Source: an uncultured Coriobacteriales bacterium (GTDB lineage: Bacteria > Actinomycetota > Coriobacteriia > Coriobacteriales > Eggerthellaceae). Taken from it: 14,329 bases of DNA. This document shows positions 1 to 5,974 of the stretch, piece by piece; the stretch's first letter is position 1, and each line of letters opens with the position of its first letter. The notes below the pieces were generated by a model. It saw only the letters and a program-made list of their open reading frames with translations, searched no databases and was not told the DNA's origin. The position numbers and the translations under genes are program-made. The stretch spans positions 1-14,329 of the forward strand of contig CAMPNZ010000036.1 in NCBI GenBank assembly GCA_946892075.1, written 5' to 3'.

Positions 1-183
1 AGTGTTCAGACACCTGCGCAAGCAAACGGTACGCAAGCAAATGCTTCTGCGGACAAAAGTGCACCTGGTAGTGCAGGCATGCCACGCACGGCCGATACAG
101 CAGCGTTGCTTATGGCGTTCGCTCTTAGTGTATGCAGCGTTGTAATTCTGTGCGCATACAGAAGATTTAGCACGCATCGTTAG
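1..183 (+). CDS. C-terminal end of a cell-wall-anchored surface protein (sortase-type signal), partial
   Basis: The reading frame is open from base 1 to the TAG at 181-183 and gives the last 60 residues of a protein that begins outside the window. They run from a Gln/Ala/Thr/Ser/Pro-rich linker (residues 1-28 of the fragment) into MPRTAD, then about 19 hydrophobic residues (AALLMAFALSVCSVVILCA), then a short basic tail YRRFSTHR. This order (LPxTG-like pentapeptide, membrane span, positive tail) is the classic sortase sorting signal. The motif is a variant: Met for Leu and Ala for Gly. By family logic a sortase would cut between Thr and Ala and join the protein to the cell wall. The function of the outer part cannot be told from here. 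An ordinary C-terminal membrane anchor is the main alternative. Confidence 0.72.
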   Translation, partial: SVQTPAQANGTQANASADKSAPGSAGMPRTADTAALLMAFALSVCSVVILCAYRRFSTHR

Positions 184-187
184 GAGT

Positions 188-221
188 TATAAAGCTACAT
201 TTTATAGAACGCAGCTTTATA
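188..221 (+). other. Inverted repeat just after the surface-protein stop
   Basis: TATAAAGCT (188-196) and AGCTTTATA (213-221) are perfect 9-base inverted arms with a 16-base loop, starting 5 bases after the stop codon. There is no T-run after it, so it is not a terminator by itself. It may protect the 3' end of the transcript ahead of the terminator at 256-289. Confidence 0.4.
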
Positions 222-255
222 CGGCTGATTCTTATTTCCTCTACGCTTTCATTGC

Positions 256-289
256 AAGCCACTGTTCTAGAAATAGAGCAGTGGCTTTT
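256..289 (+). terminator. Rho-independent terminator of the surface-protein gene
   Basis: AAGCCACTGTTCT (256-268) pairs with AGAGCAGTGGCTT (275-287) around a 6-base loop, with a single G-U pair, and the right arm runs into TTTT (286-289). It lies about 70 bases after the stop at 183 and separates the surface-protein unit from the importer operon. The left arm starts with AA, so the hairpin could also work weakly on the other strand, but no gene is seen there. Confidence 0.78.
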
Positions 290-337
290 GTTGAGCAATT
301 TTGTGTAAGATGTGAAGGAATGGGCGCTCGCGAAAAA

Positions 338-349
338 CTTGCATGCAAG
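338..349. promoter_or_regulatory. Perfect 12-base palindrome, possible operator upstream of the importer operon
   Basis: CTTGCATGCAAG at 338-349 is a perfect palindrome about 80 bases before the binding-protein start. A weak promoter-like pair overlaps it: TTGCAT at 339-344 and TACTCT at 362-367, 17 bases apart. A protein dimer bound here would cover that -35. The -10 is poor, so both the promoter and the operator role are inferred. The rest of 290-413 shows nothing else I can support. Confidence 0.3.
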
Positions 350-428
350 GGCTTGCTTTATTACTCTACTGTGATAAAGTACTGAACCATCAATAAAAGT
401 GACAAACACCTTCAAAGGAGTGATGACA

Positions 429-1439
429 ATGCAAGCTTTGGATGCTTTACGCACAAACCTGCGCCGTGCTGTTCGTTCTACGCGTTCTTATTTCCGTGCT
501 GAGCACCACAATCGTAGCTGCAGGCAGGCTCGCGCCACCAGCGGCGCCCTTGCGCCTAACGCCGCGTGCCGCGCAGCCGTGCTGCCAAACAAGGCTGTAC
601 CTGCTGCATCGTCACGCTCACTGAAAACAGCGGCGCGTATTTGCTTGTGCGCAGCTTTGGTGCTGGGCGCGCTTATGCTTAGCTCGTGCATGTCGTCATC
701 GTCCGAAAGCGCTGATAGCAATACACTTACCGTTGGATTTGACGCTTCGTATCCGCCGTATGGCTTTATGGGCAAAGATGGTGCGTACGAAGGCTTCGAC
801 CTCGACTTAGCGCGTGAAGTTGCCAAGCGTACGGGCATGACGTTTAAGGCATCGCCTATCGATTGGGATACCAAAGACGTTGCGCTCAATTCGGGCATGA
901 TCAACTGCATTTGGAACGGCTTCACGAAAGAAGGTCGCGAGAATTTGTACACGTTCTCGGAACCGTATATGCTAAACGCGCAGGTTATTGTTGTGCGCAG
1001 CGATTCGCCAATAAAAGAGCTGTCCGATTTATCGAAAAAGGCAGTTCTTACACAAGTTGAATCGGCGGCCGACAAAATTCTGAAAACGCCTGCTAGCAGC
1101 AATGGTCGCGCAGAATTAGCGGCGCAATTTTCGCGCTTGGACACTGTTGCCGATTACAACGCAGCATTTTTGCAGCTTGAGTCGGGCGTTGTTGATGCGG
1201 TTGCATGCGATATGTCGATTGCTGCATACCAGTTGGCGCAGTCAAAAACAAGCTACCGCATTCTCGATGAAAAGCTATCGTCGGAACACTATGCCGTCGC
1301 ATTTGCGAAAGGCAACACAGCGCTTGCGCAAAAAGTAAGCGATACCTTGCGCGAAATGTACAAAGACGGAACGGTGAAGAACCTGTGCGATAAATACGCA
1401 AGTTACGGGCTTCGCTATGAAGGTTGGGTGTTAAAATAA
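429..1439 (+). CDS. Polar amino-acid ABC transporter, substrate-binding lipoprotein
   Basis: This is an extracytoplasmic solute-binding protein of family 3 (SBP_bac_3), which captures a polar amino acid and delivers it to the permease encoded next. The start at 429 is chosen because AAAGGAG (414-420) lies 8 bases before it; the GTG at 399 is upstream of that site and the ATG at 423 is only 2 bases away. The product has 336 residues. A hydrophobic stretch (about 71-84) leads to a lipobox LSSC with Cys87, followed by a Ser-rich spacer and the binding domain (about 97-330). That domain opens TLTVGFDASYPPYGF and carries EGFDLDLAREVAKRTG and FSEPYM, all typical of the family. The odd part is the N-terminus: some 65 residues, Arg/Ala-rich, precede the signal segment, where a lipoprotein normally has only 5-10. 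The substrate (cystine, glutamine, Arg and so on) cannot be read from sequence. Confidence 0.9.
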   Translation: MQALDALRTNLRRAVRSTRSYFRAEHHNRSCRQARATSGALAPNAACRAAVLPNKAVPAASSRSLKTAARICLCAALVLGALMLSSCMSSSSESADSNTLTVGFDASYPPYGFMGKDGAYEGFDLDLAREVAKRTGMTFKASPIDWDTKDVALNSGMINCIWNGFTKEGRENLYTFSEPYMLNAQVIVVRSDSPIKELSDLSKKAVLTQVESAADKILKTPASSNGRAELAAQFSRLDTVADYNAAFLQLESGVVDAVACDMSIAAYQLAQSKTSYRILDEKLSSEHYAVAFAKGNTALAQKVSDTLREMYKDGTVKNLCDKYASYGLRYEGWVLK

Positions 1440-1455
1440 TCCCACTACCAGCACA

Positions 1456-1482
1456 AAAGCGCTCCTGTTGGGGGAGCGCTTT
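1456..1482 (+). terminator. Strong hairpin between binding-protein and permease genes (partial terminator or mRNA 3' stabiliser)
   Basis: AAAGCGCTCC (1456-1465) and GGAGCGCTTT (1473-1482) are perfect 10-base arms around a 7-base loop, 16 bases after the stop at 1439. Only TTT follows before GG, so termination should be leaky. In ABC importer operons such hairpins often keep the binding-protein message more abundant than the permease and ATPase messages. The remaining 1483-1603 shows no further feature. Confidence 0.6.
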
Positions 1483-1616
1483 GGCGTTTGGCATGGCGCT
1501 GCACAGCGGCGCTGCACTTTTCTGTTGGGACACCGTGCAAGAATAGTGCAAACGCATACAAACAGCTACATCAGCCGGCATAGCAACCGGTACAAAGTAC
1601 GTAAGAAAGGGACGCA

Positions 1617-2270
1617 ATGGACATAGGCGCAACAATGGGGCTTTTAGCGCAAGGCTTCTATTCTTCGTTACTTATTTTTGCAATCACGCTGATGGGTGCC
1701 TTACCTTTGGGAGTTCTGATAGCGCTGTGTCGCAGTTCGCGTTTTGTGCCTCTTGCGTATCTAACGCGCATTTACATTTCCATCATGCGCGGCACACCGC
1801 TTATGCTTCAGCTTATTGCCATCACCTTTGGTCCTTTCTATATCTTTCACCTGCGACTTTCTACTGAGTGGAAAATTATCGCGTGCTCGATTGGTTTTAT
1901 CTTGAACTACGCGGCATATTTTGCAGAAATTTATCGCAGCGGCATTCAATCGATTCCTCAAGGCCAGTATGAAGCTGCCCAAGTGCTTGGCTATACGCGC
2001 AAGCAAACCTTTATGCTTATTGTATTACCGCAGGTATTTAAGCGAATTTTGCCCGCGTTAGGCAATGAAATCATTACGCTTGTTAAAGACACGTCGCTTG
2101 CATATGTATTGGGTATTGCCGAGATGTTCAGCGTTGCGAAAACACTTGCTGCATCAGCCGCAAGCATGATTCCGTTTGCGTTTGCCGCCGTCATTTACTG
2201 GGTTTTCAGCTCGCTCATCGAGCTTGTGTTAGCAAAAATCGAGAAGCGCTTTTCGTATTATTCCGACTAA
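1617..2270 (+). CDS. Polar amino-acid ABC transporter, permease subunit
   Basis: This is an inner-membrane permease of the HisM/GlnP type, 217 residues, forming the channel of the importer with the binding protein before it and the ATPase after it. The ATG at 1617 follows AGAAAGGGA (1604-1612). Hydrophobic spans lie near residues 14-37, 54-75, 86-103 and 180-203. The N-terminal part SIMRGTPLMLQL is a hallmark of the HEQRO permease family. The cytoplasmic EAA loop that docks the ATPase is clear at about 118-138 (YEAAQVLGYTRKQTFMLIVL), followed by PQ and LGNEIITLVKDTSLAYV, also highly typical. Length is normal for the family. It probably works as a homodimer, as no second permease gene is present. 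Confidence 0.92.
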   Translation: MDIGATMGLLAQGFYSSLLIFAITLMGALPLGVLIALCRSSRFVPLAYLTRIYISIMRGTPLMLQLIAITFGPFYIFHLRLSTEWKIIACSIGFILNYAAYFAEIYRSGIQSIPQGQYEAAQVLGYTRKQTFMLIVLPQVFKRILPALGNEIITLVKDTSLAYVLGIAEMFSVAKTLAASAASMIPFAFAAVIYWVFSSLIELVLAKIEKRFSYYSD

Positions 2271-2384
2271 CCAGCACGGGAAGCAATGTAAGAACGCAGA
2301 TGAAATGCCTGGTAGCGCGCTTTGTATAGCGTCGATGCGCATTGCGCGGCCGCAAGGGGAAAGCGTGCAAGAGAGGATAGAGTA

Positions 2385-3326
2385 ATGACACAGCAATCAC
2401 AAAATAAGCCCGAATTGTATGATGTTGCTGCGAACGCGCAAGACGCGCCGCAAGACGCGCCGCATGATACGCCACAAGATGCGCTGGACGGCGCTCCACA
2501 AGAAACGCCACAAGATGCTTCGCACGGTGCACCAGCCGTTATGTGCATTCGTGATGTCTACAAAAATTTCGGCGCAACACCCGTTCTTAAAGGTATTTCT
2601 CTTGAAGTAAAAAAGGGTGAAGTGGTAGCCATTATTGGCCCCTCAGGTGGCGGAAAGTCAACCTTGCTGCGCTGTTTAACGCTGCTTGAAAACATCGAGC
2701 GCGGCACCTTGACGTATGGCGATGTATGTGTAGCACACGATGATGCGCGCGAGGCAGAGAGGTTGGGTTCTTCTGGTGCTATTACCAGCGTTTATGCACC
2801 CAAAGAAGTGCTTAGCAAAGCTCGTAGTGCGTTTGGTTTAGTGTTTCAGCAATTCAATTTGTTTCCGCATATGAGCGTGCTACGCAATATCACCGATCCG
2901 CTTATTCGTGTTGATCATGTTCCCGCTGAACAGGCAAAACAGCGCGCTTATGAACTGCTTGGCAAGATGGGGCTTGCAAACAAGGCCGATGCTGTTCCTT
3001 GCGAGCTGTCAGGTGGCCAAAAGCAGCGTGTAGCTATTGCGCGTGCGCTTGCAAAGAAGCCGTCCATTTTGTATTTTGACGAACCTACCAGCGCGCTTGA
3101 TCCCGAATTGACGCGCGATGTGTTAAACGTAATTCAAGATTTGGCACGTGAGCATATGACGATGGTTATCGTTACGCATGAAATGAGCTTTGCCCGTGAT
3201 GTAGCCGATCGCATCATTTTTATGGACGGCGGCGTGATTGTTGAGCAGGGAAGTGCGCATCAGGTTATCGATTCGCCTCGTGAGGAACGTACCCGCGCGT
3301 TTTTGTCGACGTTTTCGCATGCTTAG
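2385..3326 (+). CDS. Polar amino-acid ABC transporter, ATP-binding subunit with repetitive N-terminal extension
   Basis: This GlnQ/HisP-type ATPase powers the importer. The start at 2385 has GAGAGG (2371-2376) 8 bases upstream; an in-frame ATG at 2322 lacks such a site. It is 313 residues, against about 240 for the family. The ABC domain begins near residue 53 (CIRDVYKNFG) and shows Walker A GPSGGGKST (85-93), Q-loop FQQFNLFPH with Gln155, signature LSGGQKQR (208-215), Walker B ILYFDE (228-233) and switch His265 in VTHEMSFARDVADRI. All key residues are intact. Two things are unusual: residues 19-50 are eight tandem tetrapeptides of the form Q/H-D/E-x-P, and the stretch between Walker A and the Q-loop (about 115-148) is longer than in typical GlnQ. 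Neither touches the active site. It closes the importer operon. Confidence 0.93.
   Translation: MTQQSQNKPELYDVAANAQDAPQDAPHDTPQDALDGAPQETPQDASHGAPAVMCIRDVYKNFGATPVLKGISLEVKKGEVVAIIGPSGGGKSTLLRCLTLLENIERGTLTYGDVCVAHDDAREAERLGSSGAITSVYAPKEVLSKARSAFGLVFQQFNLFPHMSVLRNITDPLIRVDHVPAEQAKQRAYELLGKMGLANKADAVPCELSGGQKQRVAIARALAKKPSILYFDEPTSALDPELTRDVLNVIQDLAREHMTMVIVTHEMSFARDVADRIIFMDGGVIVEQGSAHQVIDSPREERTRAFLSTFSHA
2439..2534 (+). repeat. Eight tandem 12-base units in the 5' end of the ATPase gene
   Basis: Eight in-frame 12-base units run without a gap, encoding QDAP, QDAP, HDTP, QDAL, DGAP, QETP, QDAS and HGAP. The first two are identical at the DNA level (CAAGACGCGCCG); later ones have diverged, mostly keeping the CAAGA start and the Pro codon. 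Because the unit is a multiple of three, copy-number change would lengthen or shorten the tail without breaking the frame. Confidence 0.9.
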
Positions 3327-3395
3327 ACGCTTGCGGCGGCGCGTTCATTTATGCCGCACAGAGCGGTTATTCGTTTGCCGTTTGGTAACAAAAAT

Positions 3396-3424
3396 TTAAC
3401 AAAACTGCAGGATATTTATATAAA
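3396..3424 (+). promoter_or_regulatory. Sigma70-type promoter of the htrA gene
   Basis: TTAACA (3396-3401) and TATAAA (3419-3424) are separated by exactly 17 bases, close to the consensus for the housekeeping sigma factor. Transcription would start near 3431, giving a 5' leader of about 70 bases. No CIRCE or HAIR heat-shock operator is visible around it. Confidence 0.7.
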
Positions 3425-3500
3425 TGATTAAGTTCCTTTTAAGAGATACTTGTCATACTGAACATTGTGATACGGTTCCAGTAAGCGAAAAGGATACATT

Positions 3501-5051
3501 ATGACTGATTTAAACAATGCAAACGAGAACAACACATCCACTTCTCAAGGAATTCCATACGGCGCTCCCGTCCCGCCTCAATCGGCAACGCCGCAGGCCA
3601 CCGCGCCACAGGGTGCGCCCGTCCCGCCTCAATCAGCAACGCCGCAGGCCTCCGCGCAGCAGAGTGCGCCCATTCCGCCTCAGTCAGCGCCCGCGCAAAA
3701 CGCAGCATCTTCAAGTGCGCCCGTTTCTTCCCAGCAAGCACCAGCGCATGAAGGCTCATCTCGCGCCCGAGCTCATCACGAGAAAGGCCAGCACGTGTTC
3801 GCGAAGGCATTTGCAGGAGGCGCCTGTGCTACCATCTTGTGCCTTGCTCTTGCAGCGGGCGGATTTGGCATTTACCAGGGCGTTTCAGGAACGTCGCTCT
3901 CGCCGCACGTTACAACGCTTGGCTCCGACTCGTCGGGCACCATCAACGCAGATCCTACTAGCGAAACGCTTGCCGAGCAGGTTGCGCAAAAGGCGCTTCC
4001 TTCGGTTGTGTGCATTTATGTGTATAAAGCTACTCCGTCATTTTATGGCGGCGGACGTTCTGGAGCCGACGCCGCTCATCTGCAGCAATCGTCACTTGGA
4101 AGCGGCATTGTGCTTTCGAAAGACGGCTACGTGCTTACAAACTACCACGTGGTTGCCAATGCTGATGCGCTGAAAGTAAATGTTGGCGGCGAAGAGCGCG
4201 ACGCAAAAGTAGTTGGCGCCGATCCGTCAAGCGACTTAGCGGTCGTGAAAATCGACAACGTTTCCAACCTAAAAGCAGCCGACTTAGGCGATTCGTCGAA
4301 GCTGAAAGTAGGCGAATGGGTGATGTCAATCGGCAGCCCGTTTGGCCTTGAACAGTCGGTGGCAACGGGTGTGGTGTCGGCTACCAGCCGCTCGCAAGTT
4401 ATTCCCGCGCGCCAGCAAAGCGACTTGGACAGCATTTTCAACAGAGGCAAAAAGCCTGCTGGGCCAACTATTTATCCGAACATGATTCAAACGGACGCTG
4501 CCATCAACCCGGGCAACTCCGGCGGCGCGCTTGTTGACGCGCAGGGCCGCGTTATTGGTGTGAACACGCTTATCACGTCAAACTCGGGCAATTATTCAGG
4601 CGTTGGATTTGCTATTCCTATCAATTACGCGCTTAGCATCGCCAAGCAAATTATCGAAGGCAAAACACCTACTCATGCGCGTCTTGGTGCATCGCTAAGC
4701 ACCGTCAACCCAGCTATTGCACGCCACTATGGACTTGGCGCACAGCAGGGAGCTTACGTAGCTTCGATTCTGAAAGGCTCGGGCGCCGATCAGGGCGGAC
4801 TGCAAGAGGGTGACATCATTACCAAGTTCAACGACAAAGCGGTTACCGATGCAAGTAGTGTCATGGTTGACGTGCGCGAACACAAGCCAGGCGACAGCAT
4901 TCGTTTGGTAGTAGTGCGCGGTGGCAAAGAACTTACCTTGTCGATTACGCTTGGTAACGATCAGGAAAGCGATGCGAACAATTCGGCTTATCAGCAGGAA
5001 AACACACCGCATAGCTCCGACAAAAACGCCCGCCGCAATTTCTTGCGCTAA
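3501..5051 (+). CDS. htrA: HtrA/DegP-type membrane-anchored serine protease with PDZ domain
   Basis: This is a trypsin-like protease and chaperone of the S1C family, acting on damaged or misfolded proteins outside the membrane. The ATG at 3501 follows AAAAGGA (3488-3494). The 516 residues run: Pro/Gln/Ala-rich tail with four 17-residue repeats (22-89), basic patch RARAHHEKGQ, one membrane span (about 103-127), protease domain (about 155-385), PDZ domain (about 393-485), and an Asn/Ser-rich end with a basic tip. The catalytic triad is complete: His216 in TNYHVV, Asp245 in SSDLAVVKI and Ser340 in NPGNSGGAL. The positive residues before the span place the repeat tail inside the cell and the protease outside. 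A 16-residue stretch at about 304-325 (QQSDLDSIFNRGKKPAGP) forms a variable loop before the serine motif. It has its own promoter, and the acetyltransferase gene follows after 104 bases. Confidence 0.95.
   Translation: MTDLNNANENNTSTSQGIPYGAPVPPQSATPQATAPQGAPVPPQSATPQASAQQSAPIPPQSAPAQNAASSSAPVSSQQAPAHEGSSRARAHHEKGQHVFAKAFAGGACATILCLALAAGGFGIYQGVSGTSLSPHVTTLGSDSSGTINADPTSETLAEQVAQKALPSVVCIYVYKATPSFYGGGRSGADAAHLQQSSLGSGIVLSKDGYVLTNYHVVANADALKVNVGGEERDAKVVGADPSSDLAVVKIDNVSNLKAADLGDSSKLKVGEWVMSIGSPFGLEQSVATGVVSATSRSQVIPARQQSDLDSIFNRGKKPAGPTIYPNMIQTDAAINPGNSGGALVDAQGRVIGVNTLITSNSGNYSGVGFAIPINYALSIAKQIIEGKTPTHARLGASLSTVNPAIARHYGLGAQQGAYVASILKGSGADQGGLQEGDIITKFNDKAVTDASSVMVDVREHKPGDSIRLVVVRGGKELTLSITLGNDQESDANNSAYQQENTPHSSDKNARRNFLR
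3564..3761 (+). repeat. Four degenerate 51-base tandem repeats in htrA
   Basis: The period is 51 bases (17 residues) from residue 22 of HtrA. Units begin APVPPQSATPQ, APVPPQSATPQ, APIPPQSAPAQ and APVSSQQAPAH. The first two are nearly identical in DNA over the leading 36 bases (from 3567 and 3618); the third and fourth decay. It lies in the predicted cytosolic tail. Confidence 0.85.
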
Positions 5052-5155
5052 AGGCTTTCAACGGCGCCTCTGTGCGCTACATTGTTACGAAAGAAAGGCA
5101 CGTGAAGGCGCACCATGAACCACCCGTTCCCACCTGCGCTTAAAAAGGAACACGC

Positions 5156-5719
5156 ATGAACGAAACACGGCATACTTCTGATCTTGAAATGCGCGATGCG
5201 CGCAAAGACGAACGCTGCAAAGCGTTGGTAGATGCGCTCTACAAGGAGGCTTTTCCCCCTGAGGAGCGCGTGGCACCTGCTACGATGTGGTTTTTGCTGC
5301 ATCGTAGCTCGGCTCATTACGTGGCGTTTTTTGACGAAGGTGCCTTTGCTGGCTTGGCGCTGTACATTCAGTTGCCAAGCTGTTTGTACATTGCGTTTCT
5401 GGCAGTTGATGCCTCCATGCGCTCGCGCGGCATCGGCTCGCGCATTTTGGCTACCTTAGCGCAGGCGTATCCCCAGCTTCCTCTTGTGCTTGAAATTGAG
5501 CGCCTCGATGAACATGCAGTAAATTATCAGCAGCGAGTTGCGCGCTTGCGCTTCTATGAACGCAACGGATTTGCGCGCACGGGCTACCTGAAAAAGGAAG
5601 GCCGTCAGTATTACGAAATATTAGCGAACAGGGGATTTTCCGCTATTGAACAGTTCAAACGCGAGTTGTGCGCTTTCTTTTTCCATCTACCGCTATTTGA
5701 CGTCGTCAAGCAAGGCTAG
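5156..5719 (+). CDS. GNAT-family N-acetyltransferase
   Basis: The product is a soluble protein of 187 residues expected to move an acetyl group from acetyl-CoA to an amine. The ATG at 5156 has AAGGA (5145-5149) 6 bases upstream. The acetyl-CoA loop is recognisable as LYIAFLAVDASMRSRGIGSR (about 77-96), where Arg89, Gly92 and Gly94 fit the R/Q-x-x-G-x-G signature. The later RLRFYERNGFARTGY (130-144) matches the end of the GNAT fold, in which an aromatic residue and Asn-Gly precede the last strands. The N-terminal AFPPEERV (about 32-39) resembles acetyltransferases that act on small molecules or peptides, but I cannot name a substrate. It sits 104 bases after htrA with no clear terminator between, so cotranscription is plausible. 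The spacer 5052-5155 holds only a weak GTGCGC/GCGCAC pair. Confidence 0.85.
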   Translation: MNETRHTSDLEMRDARKDERCKALVDALYKEAFPPEERVAPATMWFLLHRSSAHYVAFFDEGAFAGLALYIQLPSCLYIAFLAVDASMRSRGIGSRILATLAQAYPQLPLVLEIERLDEHAVNYQQRVARLRFYERNGFARTGYLKKEGRQYYEILANRGFSAIEQFKRELCAFFFHLPLFDVVKQG

Positions 5720-5795
5720 CGCTCTGCTGCGTTTGTGCAGCGCTCTGCAACCCTGCGCGATGCCTCTTCTGTAACAAAATTATGCGCCAAAAACA

Positions 5796-5862
5796 ACAAT
5801 GTACCAAACTACAATGTATCAATTTTGCGAAGGGCGTGCACTTACTGGTACAATAGTATCAA
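5796..5862. promoter_or_regulatory. Three near-identical 12-base repeats overlapping the cyclophilin promoter (possible operator)
   Basis: ACAATGTACCAA (5796-5807) and ACAATGTATCAA (5811-5822) are direct repeats with a 15-base period. A third copy with one extra base, ACAATAGTATCAA, lies at 5850-5862 and contains the last five bases of the -10 hexamer. Repeats on both sides of the -35 and across the start point are the usual placing for a repressor or a cooperative regulator. No protein is known to me for this motif; the role is inferred. Confidence 0.45.
5825..5854 (+). promoter_or_regulatory. Promoter for the cyclophilin gene (extended -10)
   Basis: TTGCGA (5825-5830) and TACAAT (5849-5854) are 18 bases apart, and TGG directly before the -10 gives an extended -10 element. 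The start of transcription would be near 5861, leaving a leader of about 114 bases before the ATG at 5975. Confidence 0.6.
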
Positions 5863-5885
5863 CTGTACGTTACAGCATGCATTGT

Positions 5886-5952
5886 GGTAGGCCTGCCCTT
5901 GTGTAAGGGGTGCTTACCAGCGGTATGCCTTGCGCAAAATTGCAGGCTACCG
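5886..5952 (+). promoter_or_regulatory. Structured 5' leader of the cyclophilin mRNA with two hairpins and a competing pairing
   Basis: Hairpin 1: GGTAGGC (5886-5892) with GCTTACC (5912-5918), continued inside by CCCTT (5896-5900) with AAGGG (5905-5909) around GTGT. Hairpin 2: CGGTA-GCCT-GC (5921-5933, two single-base bulges) with GCAGGCTACCG (5942-5952) around an 8-base loop. The left arm of hairpin 1 (5886-5896) can instead pair with the right arm of hairpin 2 (5942-5951) over 10 pairs with one bulged G, which would break both hairpins. There is no T-run, so any control would act on translation or stability. It does not match a riboswitch class I know. Confidence 0.5.
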
Positions 5953-5974
5953 TATGCATAAGTAAGGAGAACTT

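Noticed and set aside
399..428. GTG at 399 as start of the binding-protein gene
   Set aside because: The ribosome site AAAGGAG (414-420) lies inside that extension and is correctly spaced only for the ATG at 429.
442..624. A short + strand frame starting with a hydrophobic, signal-like stretch inside the binding-protein gene
   Set aside because: It has no ribosome site at the right distance, ends in a Pro/His-rich run without a domain, and overlaps the frame that leads to the lipobox and binding domain. A frameshift could be imagined, but nothing else supports it.
488..1635. Long minus-strand frames opposite the binding-protein gene and its spacer (488-1144 and 1093-1635)
   Set aside because: They mirror a clear + strand gene, have no ribosome sites or recognisable domains, and one crosses the hairpin region.
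2322..2384. ATG at 2322 as start of the ATPase gene
   Set aside because: No ribosome site stands before it; GAGAGG at 2371-2376 fits the ATG at 2385.
3332..3358. TGCGGC/GCCGCA hairpin after the ATPase gene as a terminator
   Set aside because: The stem is only 6 bases with a 15-base loop and no T-run; too weak to call.
5718..5745. AGCGCT-containing hairpin and 9-base direct repeat after the acetyltransferase gene
   Set aside because: No T-run follows and the best stem is about 5 pairs, so I do not list it as a terminator.
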